Shown in pieces: positions 24,244 through 31,600 of a DNA stretch of 64,000 bases. Each line of letters opens with the position of its first letter. The stretch's first letter is position 1. Source of the stretch: JAICYJ01 sp035695105 (GTDB lineage: Bacteria; Actinomycetota; Thermoleophilia; Gaiellales; JAICJC01); NCBI GenBank assembly GCA_035695105.1, contig DASSEV010000020.1, forward strand, positions 124,001 through 188,000. Direction: 5' to 3'. The translations under genes were made by a program, and so were the position numbers. The notes beneath the pieces were generated by a model, which saw only the letters and a program-made list of their open reading frames with translations, was not told where the DNA came from and made no database searches.

Positions 24244-27233
24244 GCGGATCGCCCATCGACCGTCGCTTCGAAGCGGTCGTGATGGATTGGGACGGCACCG
24301 TCGTGCCCGACCGGCGGTCGGATGCGTCCGAGGTGCGCGCGGTCATCGAGTCCGCCACCGAGCTCGGTCTGCACATCGGCATCGTCAGCGGAACGCATCT
24401 CGCCAACGTCGACGAGCAGCTGATGGCTCGCCCTGCGGGGCCCGGTTCCCTGCATCTCTGCCTCAACCGCGGGTCTGAAGTGTTCCGGGTCGGTGCGCGG
24501 GGTCCGCGTCTCGTATGGAGGCGCCGACCGTCAGCGGACGAGAACCAGCTGCTCGATGCCGCTGCCGACGCCGCTGTCGATGCGCTGACCGCACGCGGTC
24601 TGACCGTGCGGCTGGTGTCACGCCGCCTCAATCGTCGCAAGCTCGATCTGATCCCCGAAGCGGCATGGTCGGATCCGCCGAAGGCGGCGATCGCCGACCT
24701 TCTCGGAGCCGTGACATCGCGGCTGCATGCAGCTGGGATATCGGACCTGCGGGAAGCGGTGCGCGTGGTGCGCGCTGCGGCCGTCGAAGCCGGGCTGCCG
24801 TCCCCGTGCGTCACCTCGGATGCAAAGCACATCGAGGTCGGGCTCACGGACAAGTCGGACTCCGCCAGATGGCTCGCCGGCCACCTGTGGGCGTGCGGAG
24901 TCCACCCACCGGGGGTGCTGGTAGTGGGCGACGAGTTCGGCTCGCTCGGCGGAACGCCGGGCAGCGATGCCCTGATGATGGTGCCCGAGCTGGCCGGCGC
25001 GGCGGTTGTGTCCGTCGGTTCGGAGCCGGAGGGCGCCCCGGGGCGCGTCATGGCGCTCCATGGCGGTCCTGCCTTGTGTCTCGAGCTCCTTCGCGACCAG
25101 CTGGGTCGCCGCCGGGCCGGTGAGCTTCCCACGCCCCCGCTGACGGTGGGCTGGACGCTCGACGTGAACGATGCCTCCTCGCTGCATCCCGCGGCCGCCG
25201 CGGCTGTCTGCGCTCTCGGGGACGGCATCGTCGGCAGCGTCGGTTTTGCCGGCGACCAGTCGCCGGCGGTGCTGATGCAGGGACGGTACGTGGGTCACGG
25301 GCCCGAGACCGAGCTGCTCCAGCTCCCGATCTGGCAGGTGCTCGCCGGCATGCCGGCTGCCCGAGGCGTCAGGCGAACGCTCGATCTGCGTACCGGAGTG
25401 CTGTGGTACACCGCCCAGGACGCGGACGGCGCTCGCGCCGCGGTTGCGTTTCAGTCGCGCGCTCGCGCCGCGACCGGAGTCTTGCGGCAAGAGGTGGGCG
25501 CGCTTCGCGGCTCCGCGCCCGTTCTCGTCGAGCCGTCCGACACCCGCGTGCCGGGAACGCACCGGGGTGATCGTGCCGGCATGACCGTCGAGAACGCCGG
25601 CTGTGCAGTTGCGGCGCGGGCAACCAGGCTGCGCGGTGCATCCGGCGCGACCGCCGACTCGTACGCGGTCTACCGCGGAGCGGATCAGCGGGCGCTCGCC
25701 GGACGCAACGCGGCGGCAGCTCTGCGGCGGGCGCGTGCGGCGGGATTCGACAGGTTGCTGAATGAGCACCGCGAGGCCTGGGCCGCTCGGTGGGCGGACG
25801 CTGACATCTCGATCGATGCGCCGGGCGATCTGCAGGCTCGCGTCCGCTTCGCGCTGTATCACCTGATGTCGTCCGCACCATCCGCGGGGGAGGCGGCGAT
25901 CGCGGCGCGCGGGCTGTCGGGGGAGGGCTATCGGGGACACGTCTTCTGGGACGCCGACGTGTTCGTCCTGCCGTTCCTCGCAGCCACGCATCCGCAATCA
26001 GCCCGAGCGATGCTCGAGTACCGCATCCGGCGGCTCGACGCGGCTCGTCGGCGTGCGACCGCCGATGGACGGCGGGGAGCACGGTTCCCCTGGGAATCAG
26101 CAGCCACGGGCGATGACGTGACACCTCGCCGCGCCCGCAACCCGATCACCGGCCGGACGGTTTCGATCCGGACGGGGGATCTGGAAGAGCACATCGTCTC
26201 CGACGTCGCCTGGGCGGCGAACCGCTACGTCGAATGGACGGGCGATGAGGCGTTCTGGCTGGAGGGAGGCGCCGACCTGGTGGCCGAGGCAGCCCGGTAC
26301 TGGGTCTCTCGTGTTCGCGAGGACGGAGACGGCCGGGCGCACATCGACCGTGTGATCGGCCCCGACGAGTACCACGTGCCGGTCGACGACAACGCGTTCA
26401 CGAACGTCATGGCGCGGTGGACGCTCCGCCGGGCTGCCGCGCTCCCAGCCGCCGCCCGCGTGAAGGATGTCGAGCGCGACCGCTGGTGTCAGCTCGCGGA
26501 CGCGCTGGTCGATGGGTATCGGCCAACGGACGGTCTGTACGAGCAGTTCGCCGGGTTCAGCGGGCTCGAGCCGCTGATCATCCGCGACGTGGCACCGCGG
26601 CGCCCCATCGCAGCCGACCTGCTGCTCGGCCCTGACCGGGTCGCCGGTGCGCAGGTCATCAAACAGGCCGATGTGCTCATGCTGCACTACCTCGTGCCGG
26701 AGGAGGTTGCTCCGGGATCCCTCGTCCCGAATCTGGAGCACTACGAGCCTCGAACGGCCCATGGCAGCTCGCTCTCGCTGGGTGTGCACGCATCGTTGCT
26801 TGCGCGTGCCGGCCGGCTCGAGTCGGCCCTGTCCGCCCTCGAGCTGGTGGCCCGGATCGATGTCGACGATCTGACCGGCACCACCGCGAGCGGACTGCAC
26901 CTCGCGGCGATGGGAACTGTCTGGAACGCGGTCACGCAGGGGATGCTCGGGCTTCGAGCGACTGAGCGTTGCCTCGAGGTCGACCCGCACCTGCCTTCCC
27001 AGTGGCGAAGCGTCCGCGGGCATGTGCGATACCGGGGAGCGAGGATCGACGTGGAAGCCTTTCCCGGCGGCGTACGCGTGAGCGCCGACCAGCCGACGCC
27101 CGTTTCGGTCGGTGACATGCCCGCGGTCACCGTGACGAAGCGCTGGACCGTTGTTCCGGTGGTTCATCCGCTCCGCGAATCGGGGAGTGACCCGATGACA
27201 CGGGCGATCGATCGGAGCACGCTGCGGTCATGA
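24240..27233 (+). CDS. OtsB-like HAD fused to GH65 glycoside phosphorylase/hydrolase
   Basis: A 997-residue fusion. Residues 1-300 are a HAD phosphatase of the trehalose-6-phosphate phosphatase type (nucleophile Asp16 in MDWDGTVVP; ISDLREAV and VLVVGDEFGSLGG further on). Residues 310-960 are a GH65 enzyme with the beta-sandwich, then GYRGHVFWDADVFVLPF and the general acid Glu710 in IGPDEYH. HGSSLSLGVHA gives the phosphate-binding loop, so phosphorolysis of trehalose or a related alpha-glucoside is likely. Mycobacterial OtsB1 (Rv2006) has this pair plus an extra N-terminal beta-PGM-like HAD; here that part is separate, at 16830. The GTG start overlaps the previous stop. Confidence 0.88.
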   Translation: MSGSPIDRRFEAVVMDWDGTVVPDRRSDASEVRAVIESATELGLHIGIVSGTHLANVDEQLMARPAGPGSLHLCLNRGSEVFRVGARGPRLVWRRRPSADENQLLDAAADAAVDALTARGLTVRLVSRRLNRRKLDLIPEAAWSDPPKAAIADLLGAVTSRLHAAGISDLREAVRVVRAAAVEAGLPSPCVTSDAKHIEVGLTDKSDSARWLAGHLWACGVHPPGVLVVGDEFGSLGGTPGSDALMMVPELAGAAVVSVGSEPEGAPGRVMALHGGPALCLELLRDQLGRRRAGELPTPPLTVGWTLDVNDASSLHPAAAAAVCALGDGIVGSVGFAGDQSPAVLMQGRYVGHGPETELLQLPIWQVLAGMPAARGVRRTLDLRTGVLWYTAQDADGARAAVAFQSRARAATGVLRQEVGALRGSAPVLVEPSDTRVPGTHRGDRAGMTVENAGCAVAARATRLRGASGATADSYAVYRGADQRALAGRNAAAALRRARAAGFDRLLNEHREAWAARWADADISIDAPGDLQARVRFALYHLMSSAPSAGEAAIAARGLSGEGYRGHVFWDADVFVLPFLAATHPQSARAMLEYRIRRLDAARRRATADGRRGARFPWESAATGDDVTPRRARNPITGRTVSIRTGDLEEHIVSDVAWAANRYVEWTGDEAFWLEGGADLVAEAARYWVSRVREDGDGRAHIDRVIGPDEYHVPVDDNAFTNVMARWTLRRAAALPAAARVKDVERDRWCQLADALVDGYRPTDGLYEQFAGFSGLEPLIIRDVAPRRPIAADLLLGPDRVAGAQVIKQADVLMLHYLVPEEVAPGSLVPNLEHYEPRTAHGSSLSLGVHASLLARAGRLESALSALELVARIDVDDLTGTTASGLHLAAMGTVWNAVTQGMLGLRATERCLEVDPHLPSQWRSVRGHVRYRGARIDVEAFPGGVRVSADQPTPVSVGDMPAVTVTKRWTVVPVVHPLRESGSDPMTRAIDRSTLRS

Positions 27234-27892
27234 GGATCGATACCGGCACGCACCCGCGCTTCGCGGACCGTCAGGAGGCGGGGCGTCAGCTCGCCGCCCG
27301 GCTCGGTGGCGAGCGCGTTGCCGGCGCCGTTGTGGTCGGCCTGGCGCGGGGCGGCGTGGAGGTGGCCGCCGAGGTGGCTGCTGAGATGCGATGTCCCCTG
27401 GACGCGCTGGTCGTGCGCAAGGTCGGCCACCCCGCGCAGCCCGAGTTCGCGATCGGGGCGGTAACCGCGGATGGGGGTGCGTACGTCTCCGGTGATGGTG
27501 GTCTTCCACCGCAGCGGCTGCTCGCCGCCGTTGACGATGCCCAGCGTCGAGCGCTCCAGCTCGACCGGAGGCTCCATGGCCGGGTCGCCGAGGCGGACAT
27601 CGCCGGCAGGCCCTGCATCCTCGTTGACGACGGGGTGGCCACAGGTGCAACGATGCGCGCCGCGATCGACTGGGCGCGACGAAGGGACGCAGCTCGCGTC
27701 CTCGTCGCGGTACCCGTCGCACCTCGCGAGACCGCGGAGCGGATTCGCGCACAGGTTGAGCGCCTGGTGTGCCTCTTCGTGCCGGTGCAGTTCGGTGCAG
27801 TCGGCGTGTGGTACGACGACTTCACGGAGGTGCCCGACCTCCGGGTCGCCGAGCTGCTCGAGGCTGCGTCGGCCAGGGCCGCTCTCCGCTAG
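27230..27892 (+). CDS. Phosphoribosyltransferase-domain protein
   Basis: A 220-residue type I PRTase-fold protein. VVGLARGGVEVAAEVA is the N-terminal strand and loop, LVVRKVGHPAQPEFAIGAV matches the stress-associated PRTase group, and CILVDDGVATGATMRAA is the PRPP-binding motif with both acidic residues. The same family is found in mycobacterial DosR-regulon genes (for example Rv0571c and the N-terminal half of Rv2030c). The true substrate is not known. ATG overlaps the GH65 stop (ATGA), so the run from the glycosyltransferase at 21857 to here is one coupled operon. Confidence 0.85.
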   Translation: MRIDTGTHPRFADRQEAGRQLAARLGGERVAGAVVVGLARGGVEVAAEVAAEMRCPLDALVVRKVGHPAQPEFAIGAVTADGGAYVSGDGGLPPQRLLAAVDDAQRRALQLDRRLHGRVAEADIAGRPCILVDDGVATGATMRAAIDWARRRDAARVLVAVPVAPRETAERIRAQVERLVCLFVPVQFGAVGVWYDDFTEVPDLRVAELLEAASARAALR

Positions 27893-27936
27893 CCGACGCG
27901 GCCGCCGCCCCTTGCCGCGATACGCGAGACGACGCC

Positions 27937-27950
27937 CGGGTCCGGACCCG
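27937..27950. promoter_or_regulatory. 14-bp palindrome CGGGTCCGGACCCG
   Basis: A perfect palindrome between the PRTase gene and the next small gene, five bases before a copy of the TACGTGGTTTC motif. It could be a dimeric regulator site or part of a short terminator stem without a loop; the former fits better. Confidence 0.35.
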
Positions 27951-27954
27951 AGCG

Positions 27955-27970
27955 TTACGTGGTTTCCCAC
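27955..27970 (+). repeat. Intergenic motif TACGTGGTTTCCC, copy 1
   Basis: TTACGTGGTTTCCCAC lies about 60 bases upstream of the small gene at 28029. Near-identical copies occur at 29371 and 30406, each in front of a gene on the same strand. A promoter element or regulator site is likely. Confidence 0.5.
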
Positions 27971-28028
27971 CACCCGGATAGGGGTCGTTGCAGACGTTGC
28001 GCGCTGGACGGGTGCCTACCCTCCGCCC

Positions 28029-28265
28029 ATGGCCGGCACGGGACAGCAACCACCCCGAGAGCTCGCGGCTCGCACCTCCGACGGTGTCGACGTGCGTCTC
28101 GTCTGGAGTCCTGACGAGAACGCGGTCTTCGTGGTCGTCACCGACGAGAGGGTGGACGACCAGTTCGCCATCCCGGTCGATCCCGCTCGTGCGCTGGACG
28201 CCTATCAGCATCCGTATCTCTATCTCGAGCTGACAGCGACCGAGCCCGTCGGAGCGGCGGCGTGA
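28029..28265 (+). CDS. Small conserved actinobacterial protein
   Basis: A 78-residue protein. RTSDGVDVRLVWSPDENAVFVVVTDERVDDQFAIPVDPARALDAYQHPYLYLE has the layout of a short actinobacterial family seen in many genomes: an antiparallel beta sheet and a final helix with PxRALDxFxHPxxY. No function is known. ATG at 28029 has no strong ribosome binding site. It is the first gene after motif copy 1 and probably heads the slipin unit. Confidence 0.6.
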   Translation: MAGTGQQPPRELAARTSDGVDVRLVWSPDENAVFVVVTDERVDDQFAIPVDPARALDAYQHPYLYLELTATEPVGAAA

Positions 28266-28266
28266 C

Positions 28267-28464
28267 GTGCTGCCGCGCGCGACCTTGCTCAGGCTGATTG
28301 CCCACGACGCCGAGCCGGACGCGCCCGAGGAGTCGGGCTCCACGGTGACCGAAACGGCGGGGTACCGGCCCGAGGCGCGGCTCACGCGGCGCATGGCGGT
28401 GGGTGCGCGCCGTCGTTCGACACACGCTGACGACACCACCCCTACCAGCGAGGAGCCTCCGTGA
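28267..28464 (+). CDS. Possible small protein between small conserved gene and slipin
   Basis: A 65-codon frame starting with GTG one base after the previous stop and ending in a GTGA overlap with the slipin start. The positions suit an operon, but the product is disordered and charged (DAEPDAPEESGSTVTETAG, TRRMAVGARRR) and resembles no known family. It may be a translational coupler or an artefact. Confidence 0.3.
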   Translation: MLPRATLLRLIAHDAEPDAPEESGSTVTETAGYRPEARLTRRMAVGARRRSTHADDTTPTSEEPP

Positions 28465-29273
28465 CCATCGCCGGCATAGCTCTCACGATCGTGATCCTGG
28501 TCGTGCTTGCGCTGTCCATCAAGGTCATTCGCCAGTACGAGCGCGCCGTTCAGTTCCGGCTCGGCAAGCTTCACGACGGCGCTCGCGGCCCTGGGCTGAT
28601 CCTGATCATCCCGCTGATCGACCGGATCCAGCGCGTGTCGCTGCGCATCGTCACGCTGCCGATCCAATCGCAGGGCATCATCACCAAGGACACCGTCAGC
28701 GTGGATATCGCGGCCGTCGCCTACTACCGCATCAACGACCCGATCCGGTCGGTCGTGGCGATCGAGGACGTGCGCGCGGCCATTGATCAGATCGCGCAGA
28801 CGACGTTGCGTGCCGTCGTCGGTCAGCACACGCTCGAGGAGATGCTGGCCGAGACGGACCGGATCAGCGCGCACATCCGGCAGATCCTCGATGTGCAGAC
28901 ACAGGAGTGGGGCGTCGAGGTGACGCTCGTCGAGCTGAAGGACATCCAGCTGCCCGACACGATGAAGCGGGCGATGGCGAAGCAGGCCGAAGCCGAGCGG
29001 GAGAAGCGCGCGAAGATCATCGCCGCCGAGGGCGAGGCGATCGCCGCCGAGCGCCTTGGCGCGGCATCCGACGTCATGATGGCTCACCCGCTGGCGCTGC
29101 AGTTGCGCAACCTGCAAACACTCGTGGAGATATCGGTCGACAAGAACTCCACGATCGTCTTCCCTGCACCGCTGATGAGCACGATCGAAGAGCTCGGCTC
29201 GTTCCTGTCGCGCGAGAAGGATGCGGCTCGCGACGGGCACGGCACCCTTGAGCTACCCGGCGGGGCTCCCTGA
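28461..29273 (+). CDS. SPFH/band 7 protein, slipin (stomatin-like)
   Basis: A 270-residue membrane-anchored scaffold protein. An N-terminal hydrophobic helix (IALTIVILVVLALSIKVI) is followed by the band 7 domain with RPGLILIIPLIDRIQRVSLRI-type sequence, VDIAAVAYYRINDP and the long helix TMKRAMAKQAEAEREKRAKIIAAEGEAIAA typical of slipins. Slipins oligomerise into membrane microdomains. The usual NfeD partner gene is not next to it. GTG at 28461 follows GAGGAGCC and overlaps the preceding frame. Confidence 0.9.
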   Translation: MTIAGIALTIVILVVLALSIKVIRQYERAVQFRLGKLHDGARGPGLILIIPLIDRIQRVSLRIVTLPIQSQGIITKDTVSVDIAAVAYYRINDPIRSVVAIEDVRAAIDQIAQTTLRAVVGQHTLEEMLAETDRISAHIRQILDVQTQEWGVEVTLVELKDIQLPDTMKRAMAKQAEAEREKRAKIIAAEGEAIAAERLGAASDVMMAHPLALQLRNLQTLVEISVDKNSTIVFPAPLMSTIEELGSFLSREKDAARDGHGTLELPGGAP

Positions 29274-29370
29274 AGCGACGGTGCGCCCGGCCACCGCTCG
29301 GTGGCCGTCGCTCTCGATGGTCCGACGCCTCAGCCGGCATCTCGGATCTCGGCACCCTACGAGTCAGGCA

Positions 29371-29384
29371 TACGTGGTTTCACC
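29371..29384 (+). repeat. Intergenic motif TACGTGGTTTC, copy 2
   Basis: TACGTGGTTTCACC lies about 75 bases upstream of the small gene at 29455 in the slipin-to-small-gene gap. It matches copies at 27955 and 30406. Confidence 0.5.
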
Positions 29385-29454
29385 GGTGCCTCGGTGCGCC
29401 GGGCGCGGGATGCTTGGTGGCGTAGCAACCCAGGACTGAAACGAGGTGACTGCC

Positions 29455-29670
29455 GTGCCCAGCATCGATCTCACGCCACGCCAAGCTCAGGCACTCGCCG
29501 ACCTGAGCTCGAGCCTCGGCTCGATCGCACTTCATCAGGTCGTGCCCGATCACGACGGACATCTCACCGGAGATGTCTATGTCACCCCGCACGGGTGGGA
29601 TACGGGATACCGGGTCGACGTCGAGGGCCGAGTCGCGGTCATCGGTGCGACATTGCCCGCGCCCGACTGA
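29455..29670 (+). CDS. Small hypothetical protein
   Basis: A 71-residue protein: a helical N terminus (LTPRQAQALADLSSSLGSIAL) followed by a beta-rich half (HLTGDVYVTPHGWDTGYRVDVEGRVAVIG). GTG at 29455 is chosen because GAGGTG lies at good spacing. I do not recognise a family. It is followed after three bases by the next small gene, and both lie downstream of motif copy 2. Confidence 0.5.
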   Translation: MPSIDLTPRQAQALADLSSSLGSIALHQVVPDHDGHLTGDVYVTPHGWDTGYRVDVEGRVAVIGATLPAPD

Positions 29671-29673
29671 CCG

Positions 29674-29913
29674 GTGAGCGGCATGAACGAGCTCTCACGA
29701 TGGGCGGAGCGGGCGCGCGCATACGCGCGCTCCGAGCTGAAGGACGCCGACCAGGCGCGTGAACAGGCTCGCCGCGATCGGACGGCCGGCCGCCTCCAGC
29801 GCGCGGTTGCGTGCGAGCATGAGGCGCGGATCCTGGAGCAGGCGGCACGCACCCAGCTCCTGATCGCCGATGAGATCCAGGCGCCTGTGCCCGAGCGTGG
29901 TGGATCGCAGTGA
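29674..29913 (+). CDS. Small charged helical protein
   Basis: A 79-residue protein that is almost entirely charged helix (WAERARAYARSELKDADQAREQARRDR, AVACEHEARILEQAARTQLL), probably a coiled coil. It starts at GTG 29674 or ATG 29683. The stop overlaps the GTG start of the NTF2-like gene. It resembles small actinobacterial coiled-coil proteins without assigned function. Confidence 0.5.
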   Translation: MSGMNELSRWAERARAYARSELKDADQAREQARRDRTAGRLQRAVACEHEARILEQAARTQLLIADEIQAPVPERGGSQ

Positions 29914-30356
29914 CGGCGCCGGCGGGTGATCAGATGCCGGGGGCCCGGAACGGCGAGCAGCGAGTCGAGGTCATTCGCAGCATCTACGAGGCGTTCAACG
30001 TCCGCGACATCGACACGGTGGTCGAGCTCACGCATCCCGATATCGTGATACGTCCGCTTCGCACGCAATCGGCCGCGACGATCACGGGCCGCGATGCGTT
30101 TCGTGCATGGTTGGAGAACGGCGTCGCCGCCGGTCGCACCCACCGCTACGAGGTCGCAACGGTCCACGAGCTGGCGGACGGCGCGGTGATCCTGGCGGGG
30201 AAGATGGTCGAGCACGAGACCAGCTTCGAGATCGTCGGCGTGCATCACCTCAAGGACGGGCTCAGCTGGCGTGTTGCGATGTACTTCTCCGACGAGCAGA
30301 CCCTGCGCCGGCTTCGGCTGCTCGCGGAGGACGGCTGGCCGGCGGACGACGTTTGA
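29910..30356 (+). CDS. SnoaL/NTF2-like protein
   Basis: A 148-residue protein with the NTF2-like cone fold: VEVIRSIYEAFNVRDIDTVVELTHPDIVIRPL is the classic opening, ITGRDAFRAWLENG the middle helix, and HHLKDGLSWRVAMYFSDEQTLRRL the closing sheet. The fold serves as ketosteroid isomerase, polyketide cyclase or ligand-binding domain; no catalytic Asp/His pair is certain here. GTG at 29910 overlaps the stop before it, so it belongs to the same coupled run of small genes. Confidence 0.75.
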   Translation: MTAPAGDQMPGARNGEQRVEVIRSIYEAFNVRDIDTVVELTHPDIVIRPLRTQSAATITGRDAFRAWLENGVAAGRTHRYEVATVHELADGAVILAGKMVEHETSFEIVGVHHLKDGLSWRVAMYFSDEQTLRRLRLLAEDGWPADDV

Positions 30357-30405
30357 GCGCCGGGAGGCTCGCCTCCGGCCGGTCGACCACGTGGTCGGCT
30401 GCGGG

Positions 30406-30419
30406 TACGTGGTTTCCCC
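30406..30419 (+). repeat. Intergenic motif TACGTGGTTTCCCC, copy 3
   Basis: TACGTGGTTTCCCC lies about 90 bases upstream of the carbamoyltransferase gene at 30509, just after the palindrome GACCACGTGGTC at 30385-30396. It matches copies 1 and 2. Confidence 0.5.
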
Positions 30420-30508
30420 GCTCGGTGATCGGTGGCCTCCCAGAGGGCGGAGCATCGGCTCGCCGTTAGCCTCGATTAGCAGGCAATTCACTCGGCGGAG
30501 GTGGTTCC

Positions 30509-31600
30509 GTGGCGACGTTGTCAATGGCAGTGGAAAGCACTCCCCAGCTCGACGCGGCATCTGTGCCCAAGGACTTCCTTGACACCAACGACTGCAGCCG
30601 CGCTCAGCTGAGCGAGCTGCTCGCGCTGGTCGAGCTGTTGAAGGAGGCGGACTACGCCGGCTGTGTTCCCGACCTCCTGTCGCACCGGTCGCTGGGCATG
30701 ATCTTCGAGGAGCCGTCGACGCGCACCCGCGTGTCGTTCGAGGTGGCGATGGTCAAGCTCGGCGGTCATGCGCTGTACCTGAAGCCGGGCGAGATACATC
30801 TCGGCGTTCGCGAGTCGCTGGGAGACACGGCGAGGGTGCTGTCTCGCATGTGCGATGTGATCGAGGCTCGCGTGCTCAAGCACCAGACGGTCGTCGACCT
30901 GGCGCGGTTCGCCAGCGTCCCCGTCATCAACGGCCTCTCCGATTACAACCACCCGACCCAGGCCGTCTGCGATCTCTTCACGATGATGGAGCACCTGCCG
31001 CCCGGCAAGCGGCTCGAGGATTGCCGTGTGGTCTTCGTCGGGGATCGGACGAACGTCTGCTCGTCCACGATGCACATCACCACGAAGTTCGGAATGCACT
31101 TCATCCACGCGGCCCCGTTGGACTACCAGTCGCCGGCGGAATGGATCTCGCTTGCCGAGCGCAACATCGGCGACGCGGGCTCGGGCTCGGTGGCCGTCAC
31201 GGAGGAGGTCGAGGACGCCGTGGCCGGCGCCGATTTCGTCTACACCGACCTCTGGTGGTGGGTGGATCAGGAGGACGAGATCCCGCAGCGGAGGGCTGCC
31301 TTCATGCCGCGCTACCAGGTCTCCGGCGACCTCATGCGCCTTGCCTCCGACCGGACGAAGTTCATGCATTGCCTACCCGCGTCGAGAGGCGTTGAGGTCA
31401 CCGACGAGGTCATCGACTCCCAGCAGTCGATCGTGTTCGACCAGGCCGAGAACCGGCTGCACACCGAGAAGGCGCTGCTGGGCTGGCTGACGTATCCGCG
31501 GCTCTCCCCGTCGCCGACGGCGGATCTCCGGGCCCACTACGCAGGACAGGCGCACGCCCGCCTTGCACGACTCGTACCACAGGAAAGAGGTGAGCGGTGA
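30509..31600 (+). CDS. ptcA: Putrescine carbamoyltransferase
   Basis: A 363-residue transcarbamoylase. Carbamoyl-phosphate site: EEPSTRTRVSFE with Ser70-Arg74, HPTQ near 150, and HCLPASRG near 287. The second half has YTDLWWWVDQEDEIPQRRAAFMPRYQVSGDLM and a VTDEVIDSQQSIVFDQAENRLHTEKALL ending, as in putrescine carbamoyltransferases rather than ornithine ones. It converts carbamoylputrescine and phosphate to putrescine and carbamoyl phosphate. Neighbouring permease and agmatine deiminase genes, with overlapping ends, support this. GTG at 30509 follows GGAGGTGG. An ornithine carbamoyltransferase role cannot be fully excluded. Confidence 0.85.
   Translation: MATLSMAVESTPQLDAASVPKDFLDTNDCSRAQLSELLALVELLKEADYAGCVPDLLSHRSLGMIFEEPSTRTRVSFEVAMVKLGGHALYLKPGEIHLGVRESLGDTARVLSRMCDVIEARVLKHQTVVDLARFASVPVINGLSDYNHPTQAVCDLFTMMEHLPPGKRLEDCRVVFVGDRTNVCSSTMHITTKFGMHFIHAAPLDYQSPAEWISLAERNIGDAGSGSVAVTEEVEDAVAGADFVYTDLWWWVDQEDEIPQRRAAFMPRYQVSGDLMRLASDRTKFMHCLPASRGVEVTDEVIDSQQSIVFDQAENRLHTEKALLGWLTYPRLSPSPTADLRAHYAGQAHARLARLVPQERGER

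Noticed and set aside
30385..30396. Palindrome GACCACGTGGTC as a terminator
   Set aside because: It has no loop and lies just before motif copy 3; a protein site is more likely, but support is too thin for its own entry.
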